Below are positions 59,702 through 64,000 of a DNA stretch of 64,000 bases, one piece after another. The position numbers were made by a program, and so were the translations under genes. Location: the NCBI RefSeq assembly GCF_002263495.1, contig NZ_CP022753.1, positions 4,960,001-5,024,000 on the forward strand. The letters are read 5' to 3'. Origin of the DNA: Nocardiopsis gilva YIM 90087 (GTDB lineage: Bacteria; Actinomycetota; Actinomycetes; Streptosporangiales; Streptosporangiaceae). Each line of letters starts with the position of its first letter. Position 1 is the stretch's first letter. The notes beneath the pieces were generated by a model. That model had not been told where the DNA came from. It saw only the letters and a list, made by a program, of their open reading frames with translations, and ran no database searches.

Positions 59702-60592
59702 GTGAGTCAAGCCATCCGTGACATGTTCTCTGGCGTCGGCATGCTGTTCCGTGGGTTCGGGATGGTGGTCCGGCGACCCAAGCTGTTTCTCATGGGGGCG
59801 ATTCCGCCCCTGATCACCTCGGTGCTGTTCCTCATCGCACTGATCACCCTGCTGATGAACATCGACGACCTCGTCACCTGGATGACGCCGTTCGCCCAAG
59901 GGTGGGCCGAAGGATGGGCCACCACCCTGCGCATCGCGCTGGGGATCACCGTCGTGGCCGGGGTCGTCCTTGTCATGGTGGTGGCGTTCACCGGCGTCAC
60001 GCTGGCGTTGGGCTTCCCCCTCTACGACAAGATCGCCGAGGAGGTCGAGGACGAACTGGGCGACGCTCCGCCGGAGGTCGAGGAGCCACTAGCGGGGATG
60101 GTCGCTCGGGCGGGGCGCCAGTCGCTGACCCTGATCCTGATCGCGGCGGTGGTGACGGTCCCGCTGTTCGCCGCCGGGTTCATCCCGGTGATCGGGCAGA
60201 CCCTGATTCCCGTGGTGTCGGCCGTCTTCGGCGGGTGGATGCTCGGTATGGAGCTGGTAGGTACGGCCTTCGACCGGCGGGGGCTGCGTCGGTTGCGGGA
60301 CCGGCGCCGGGCGATGGGGCAGCGGCGGGCGTTGGTGCTGGGGTTCGCCGTGCCGTCGTACCTGCTGTTGGCGATCCCGTTCGTGGCGGTGGTGGTGTTC
60401 CCGGCCGCCACGGCCGGGGGCACGATCCTCACCCGTGAGCTGCTGCCCGCGGCTCCGTCGCGAGATCTGGGGCGCGTTCGGGCAACGTCCGCGAGTAGGG
60501 CGGTATCCGCCGGTGTGATGCCCGCATCCGGGCACCCGCGTCCCCTGCGGGGCGGGTGCCCCGGACGGAGTCAGTCCGACGGTCGAGCCTAG
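59702..60592 (+). CDS. EI24/CysZ-like membrane protein
   Basis: 296 residues from GTG 59702. Four to six hydrophobic segments: LFLMGAIPPLITSVLFLIAL (about 28-47), TTLRIALGITVVAGVVLVMV, LTLILIAAVVTVPLFAAGFI and LVLGFAVPSYLLLAIPFVAV. GFPLYDKIAEEVEDELGD and PVIGQTLIPVVSAVFGGWML are typical EI24-domain stretches. Relatives include CysZ sulfate permease, but the role in actinobacteria is unclear. The last 45 residues are arginine-rich and run through the ddl terminator, so the true C-terminus may be shorter. Its TAG stop shares the CTAG bases with the ddl stop on the other strand. Confidence 0.85.
   Translation: MSQAIRDMFSGVGMLFRGFGMVVRRPKLFLMGAIPPLITSVLFLIALITLLMNIDDLVTWMTPFAQGWAEGWATTLRIALGITVVAGVVLVMVVAFTGVTLALGFPLYDKIAEEVEDELGDAPPEVEEPLAGMVARAGRQSLTLILIAAVVTVPLFAAGFIPVIGQTLIPVVSAVFGGWMLGMELVGTAFDRRGLRRLRDRRRAMGQRRALVLGFAVPSYLLLAIPFVAVVVFPAATAGGTILTRELLPAAPSRDLGRVRATSASRAVSAGVMPASGHPRPLRGGCPGRSQSDGRA
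60528..60564 (-). terminator. ddl terminator
   Basis: CCGGGCACCCGC (60528-60539) pairs with GCGGGTGCCCCGG (60552-60564) with one bulged C, 25 bases after the ddl stop on the minus strand and inside the 3' end of the EI24 frame. Confidence 0.65.
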
Positions 60593-61704
60593 CGCAGGCC
60601 CGGCTGGCGGAGCAGCGCGGTCTGGATAAGTCGGTCGACCAGGGCGGGGTAGTCCACGCCCGTCGCCGCCCACATCTGGGGGAAGGCCGACGTCGGGGTG
60701 AATCCCGGCATGGTGTTGATCTCGTTGACGTAGATCTCGCCGTCGTCGCCGTAGAAGAAGTCGACGCGAGCCAGCCCCTCGCAGCCCATGACCTCGAACG
60801 TGCGCGCGGCCAGTGCGCGGATGTCGGCGATGACCTGTTCCGGCAGCTCGGCGGGGATGGTGAGGCTGCTCGTGGAGAGGTACTTGGCCTCGAAGTCGTA
60901 GAAGTCGAAGCCGTCGGCGACGTGGATCTCGGCGGGCAGCGACACATCGGGCAGGCCGCCGTCCAGCGATTCCAGCACGCCGCACTCGACCTCCCGGCCG
61001 GAGATCGCGGCCTCGACGATGACCTTCGGGTCGTGCTCGCGCGCCGCCTCGATTGCGGCGATGACGGCGTCGGTGTCGGCGGCGTCGGCCACCTTGCTGA
61101 TGCCGACGCTGCTCCCGGCGCGGGCCGGCTTGACGAAGAGCGTGCCGCCGAGCTCCGCGATGTCGTCAAGGACGCGCTTGCGCTCACGCTGCCACTCGCG
61201 CTCGGTGATCGGCACATAGGCGCCGGTGCGAATGCCGTTCCCGGTGAGCAGCGCCTTCATGAAGATCTTGTCCATGGAGGCGGCGCTGGCGAAGACCCCG
61301 GCACCGGCGTAGCGGGCGCCCATCATCTCGAACAGGCCCTGGATGGTGCCGTCCTCGCCGAACGGACCGTGCAGCAGCGGCAGGACGACGTCGACCTCGC
61401 CGATGCGCGACGGCACCCGGTCCGGCTCGACGACCATCAGGTCGGTGGCGGAGTCGAAGGGCAGCGCGAGGGCGGCTCCTCCCTCATCGACGCTGGGCAG
61501 CCGACCGTCGCGGATGGCCAGCTGCTCGCTCGCGCCGGAGGTCAGCACCCAGTTGCCGTCGCGGGTGATCCCGATGGGCACGATCTCGTAGCGGTCGGTG
61601 TCGATGACGGAGAGCACACTGCCCGCCGTGACACAGGAGATCTCGTGCTCGGAACTGCGCCCGCCGAAAACCACGGCGACCCGAATCTTTTGCTGCTCGG
61701 CCAT
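60589..61704 (-). CDS. ddl: D-alanine--D-alanine ligase
   Basis: 371 residues; ATG 61704 gives the standard start MAEQQKIRVAVVFGGRSSEH. ATP-grasp motifs: LLHGPFGEDGTIQGLFEMMG (about 110-129), SMDKIFMKALL, GTLFVKPARAGSSVGISKV (about 185-203), EVECGVLE, FDFYDFEAKY (omega-loop region with the Tyr/Lys typical of Ddl rather than vancomycin-resistance ligases), and RVDFFYGDDGEIYVNEINTM for the metal ligands. It makes the D-Ala-D-Ala dipeptide for peptidoglycan. It follows gpsA and a PLP-enzyme gene on the same strand. Confidence 0.97.
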   Translation of the reverse strand: MAEQQKIRVAVVFGGRSSEHEISCVTAGSVLSVIDTDRYEIVPIGITRDGNWVLTSGASEQLAIRDGRLPSVDEGGAALALPFDSATDLMVVEPDRVPSRIGEVDVVLPLLHGPFGEDGTIQGLFEMMGARYAGAGVFASAASMDKIFMKALLTGNGIRTGAYVPITEREWQRERKRVLDDIAELGGTLFVKPARAGSSVGISKVADAADTDAVIAAIEAAREHDPKVIVEAAISGREVECGVLESLDGGLPDVSLPAEIHVADGFDFYDFEAKYLSTSSLTIPAELPEQVIADIRALAARTFEVMGCEGLARVDFFYGDDGEIYVNEINTMPGFTPTSAFPQMWAATGVDYPALVDRLIQTALLRQPGLR

Positions 61705-61771
61705 GGGCGTGACCCTATCTTGCATTGGTGCAGGACCAGAACCGATCGATTCCGGTACCGGTCCCCTTCGT

Positions 61772-62995
61772 TCATCCGTCGGACGTGCACCGGTCCAAGG
61801 CCGCCAACGCGTCCTCGATGAGATCGGCCGGATCCTCGACACCGATGGAGAACCGAACGGCCGCCGGTCCGATCCCCGCGGCCTCCAGTGCCTCGTCGCT
61901 CATCTGCCGGTGCGTCGAAGATCCTACGTGCCCAGCCAGCGTGTGGGTACCACCCAGCGACGCGGCGACGGTGGCCACGCGCAGCCCGTCGGCGAACGCC
62001 ATGCCCGCTGCCCGGCCACCATGCGGCGTGACGGTGACGACCGCACCGCAGCGACCCGCGTCGAACAGCTCCCCGGCGAGTTTGTGTCCCTGGTGGCCAG
62101 GTAGCCCGGGATAGTCCACGCGCGCCACGGCCGGATGCTCGGCGACTGCCGCCGCGAACTCCGCCGCGGTGGCGCACTGCCGGGCGAGGCGCAGCGGGAG
62201 CGTCTCCAGTCCCCGGTGCAGCAGGAACGCCTCGTCGGGGGCGAGGCACGGTCCGAGGTCGATACGGGCCGACCGGATCGCGTCGACCAGCTCGGGACGG
62301 CCGACCACCGCGCCACCGGTGGCGTCGCTGTGCCCGCCGATGTACTTGGTGGCCGAATGCAGCACCAGGTCGGCCCCGTGCTCCAGAGGGCGGCAGACGG
62401 CCGGCGAGGCGAACGTGGAGTCCACGACGAGCACCGCCCCCGCCCCGCTCGCGATCTCCGCCAGCCCAGGGATATCGGACACGGTCATGGTGGGGTTCGA
62501 CAGCGTCTCGGTGAAGATCACCGCCGTCTCCGGCCGCACCGCGGAGCGGACGGCGTCCAGATCGGTGATGTCGACGAAGTCGGTGGCCACTCCGAATCGG
62601 CGGAGGAGCCCGTCCAACAGCGAGTAGGTGTTGCCGTAGATCGAACGGGAGGCCACCAGGTGCGCCCCTGCCGACGTCAGCGCGAGCAGCGTCGTGCTGA
62701 TCGCCGCCATCCCCGAGGCGAACGCCTGCCCGCGCACCTCGCCGTCCAGCCCATGGCCCTCCATCGCGGCCAGGGCACGGGCGAACGCCTCGCTCGTCGG
62801 GTTGTCGATCCGGGCGTAGGAGTAGCCGTCACGTGCGCCGTCGAGCACGTCCGCGTACTCCTGCGAGGTCGCGAACGCGTAGGTGGTGCTGCGGTGCACC
62901 GGCATCCGCATCGGCCGCTCGGCCGGTGCGGGCCCCGTGGGCAGGCCAACAGCGCGGGTGTTCTCCCCTGGGTCGGGCCTACCTGTCATCCGCAC
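61772..62995 (-). CDS. Cys/Met-metabolism PLP-dependent enzyme (cystathionine gamma-synthase family)
   Basis: 407 residues. PLP-binding Lys lies in LHSATKYIGGHSDATGG (about 214-230). Other landmarks are YSYARIDNPTSEAFARALAA, EVRGQAFASGMAAISTTLLA, TETLSNPTMTVSDI, VLVVDSTFASPAVCRPLEHG and the C-terminal VRFSIGVEDPADLIEDALAA. The family includes cystathionine gamma-lyase/synthase, methionine gamma-lyase and O-acetylhomoserine sulfhydrylase; the exact reaction cannot be read from these motifs. It is 67 bases upstream of ddl and 118 downstream of gpsA, probably one transcription unit. ATG 62995 or 62989. Confidence 0.9.
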   Translation of the reverse strand: MRMTGRPDPGENTRAVGLPTGPAPAERPMRMPVHRSTTYAFATSQEYADVLDGARDGYSYARIDNPTSEAFARALAAMEGHGLDGEVRGQAFASGMAAISTTLLALTSAGAHLVASRSIYGNTYSLLDGLLRRFGVATDFVDITDLDAVRSAVRPETAVIFTETLSNPTMTVSDIPGLAEIASGAGAVLVVDSTFASPAVCRPLEHGADLVLHSATKYIGGHSDATGGAVVGRPELVDAIRSARIDLGPCLAPDEAFLLHRGLETLPLRLARQCATAAEFAAAVAEHPAVARVDYPGLPGHQGHKLAGELFDAGRCGAVVTVTPHGGRAAGMAFADGLRVATVAASLGGTHTLAGHVGSSTHRQMSDEALEAAGIGPAAVRFSIGVEDPADLIEDALAALDRCTSDG

Positions 62996-63113
62996 TTCTC
63001 CCCAGCTGTCGATCGAACGTCGCGAACGTCGCGGCCGCCGCCCACGCGGACCCCTGGTCGACCGCGTGGACGCGCCGGACGCGCTCCCCTTTCTCGGGTG
63101 CCCGGAACAGCGC

Positions 63114-64000
63114 TCAGACGCCGTATCTCTCCGGTTTGGTGCTGCGCGACATGAACGCCAGCAGCGCCTCCTCCGGGCTCAGGTCGTGGTGCATCATCCC
63201 GACCACGGCCTCGGTGATCGGCATGTCGACGCCGTTGGCCCGGCCCAGCGCCAGAATCGACTCCGACGACTTGACGCCCTCGGCCGTCTGCCGGGTCGCC
63301 GCCACCGCCTCCTCCACGCTCATGCCGGACCCCAGCTTCTCGCCGAAGGTGCGGTTGCGCGAGAGCGAGGACGTGCAGGTGGCCACAAGGTCGCCCATCC
63401 CGGCGAGCCCTGCCAGCGTGTGCTCATCAGCACCGAGGGAGACCGCCAGCCGCACCGTCTCGGCCAGACCGCGCGTGATGAGCGACGCCTTGGCGTTGTC
63501 GCCGAACCCCATGCCGATGGCGACGCCGACGGCCAGCGCGATGACGTTCTTCACCGCGCCGCCCAGTTCCGCGCCGATCAGGTCGGTCGTGGTGTACGGC
63601 CGGAAGTAGGCCGCGTTGCACACCTTCTGCAGCCGCACGGTGGTCGGCTCGTGCGGGCAGGCGACGACGGCCGTCGCGGGCTCGCGCTGGGCGATCTCCC
63701 GGGCCAGGTTGGGGCCGGTGACGACGGCGATCTGCGCGGCGGGGAGCTCCAGCACCTCCGCGATGACCTCGCTCATCCGCCGCGACGTGCCGAGCTCGAT
63801 GCCCTTCATCAGGCTGACGATGACCGCGTCGGCCGGGATGTGCTCACGCCAGGCGGCGAGGTTCTCCCGCAAGGACTGCGAGGGCACGGCGATCACGACG
63901 AAGTCGGCGCCGTGCAGGGCCTTGGCCGCCTCGGTCGTCGCGGTCAACTTCGGGTTCAGCTCGATACCCGGGAAGTAGTCGGGGTTCTCGGCACGCTGCC
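63114..64000 (-). CDS. gpsA: Glycerol-3-phosphate dehydrogenase [NAD(P)+], C-terminal 295 residues
   Basis: The gene enters from the right edge; the NAD-binding glycine motif lies outside. The visible part begins RAENPDYFPGIELNPKLTAT and includes ADFVVIAVPSQSLRENLAAW, VSLMKGIELGTSRRMSEVIA, AVVTGPNLAREIAQREPATA, TTDLIGAELGGAVKNVIALA (catalytic Lys in GGAVKN) and LAGLAGMGDLVATCTSSLSR with NRTFGEKLG. It supplies sn-glycerol 3-phosphate for phospholipids. Gene order gpsA, PLP enzyme, ddl resembles the gpsA-ddl neighbourhood known from streptomycetes. Confidence 0.96.
   Translation of the reverse strand, partial: QRAENPDYFPGIELNPKLTATTEAAKALHGADFVVIAVPSQSLRENLAAWREHIPADAVIVSLMKGIELGTSRRMSEVIAEVLELPAAQIAVVTGPNLAREIAQREPATAVVACPHEPTTVRLQKVCNAAYFRPYTTTDLIGAELGGAVKNVIALAVGVAIGMGFGDNAKASLITRGLAETVRLAVSLGADEHTLAGLAGMGDLVATCTSSLSRNRTFGEKLGSGMSVEEAVAATRQTAEGVKSSESILALGRANGVDMPITEAVVGMMHHDLSPEEALLAFMSRSTKPERYGV

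Overview
The window comes from a high-GC actinobacterium. Pointers are strongly G/C-biased third positions, GTG and TTG starts, split LigD genes, XRE/DUF397 pairs, SARP regulators, a Tat/lipobox beta-lactamase and actinomycete-type ABC operons. A Nocardiopsaceae-like or streptosporangial chromosome is my best guess, but nothing in the sequence fixes the genus. LAYOUT. 0-7 kb: the 5' part of a SARP regulator, a relic of an IS200/IS605-type end that abuts a broken glutamine-amidotransferase fragment, a SulP transporter, signal peptidase I, a STAS antagonist and an ACR3/bile-acid-type transporter. 7.4-14 kb: one free-standing, fully reducing type I polyketide synthase (KS-AT-DH-ER-KR-ACP). 14-16.4 kb: an XRE regulator with two tandem DUF397 partners, divergent from a small protein and an RsbW-like ATPase. 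16.5-19 kb: a three-gene, physically split LigD (phosphoesterase, ligase, polymerase) for end joining. 19.5-24.3 kb: TetR/GNAT pair, then a blaA-blaB // bla beta-lactamase regulon, then DUF4326. 24.5-30.4 kb: two identical tRNA-Lys(CTT) genes enclosing a secreted ricin-type lectin domain protein and a frcBCA-like sugar ABC operon with a divergent LacI regulator and two matching operators. 30.6-39.7 kb: amino-sugar salvage (BadF-type kinase, RpiR/MurR regulator, MurQ etherase, family-1 ABC importer) interrupted by a second SARP. 39.8-44.4 kb: DUF885 peptidase, two SanA/YdcF paralogues, an alpha-helical repeat protein and a near-perfect 26-bp inverted repeat. 44.5-56.8 kb: a signalling/conflict island. 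57-64 kb: two frameshifted unknown genes, an EI24 protein, then ddl, a Cys/Met PLP enzyme and gpsA. The most unusual part is 44.5-55.2 kb. On the minus strand lie a Crp-family regulator, a cyclase-homology protein, a P-loop NTPase and a helical protein; the last three are chained by GTGA stop/start overlaps. A membrane-anchored STAND NTPase with TPR-like repeats follows. The cyclase-like protein (C-terminus) and the NTPase (N-terminus) carry the same short G-x-(V/L)-I-Q type tag, as if one recruits the other, and a GTGA-N6-TCAC box lies between crp and the cyclase gene. Divergent from it is a UvrD-type helicase with a ParE/RelE-like N-terminal domain. I read this as a candidate cyclic-nucleotide signalling or defence cassette; that is inference. 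Several genes have single-base frame breaks at short homopolymer runs (about 30.65, 57.38, 57.71, 57.85 and 57.90 kb), which may be assembly errors rather than gene decay.
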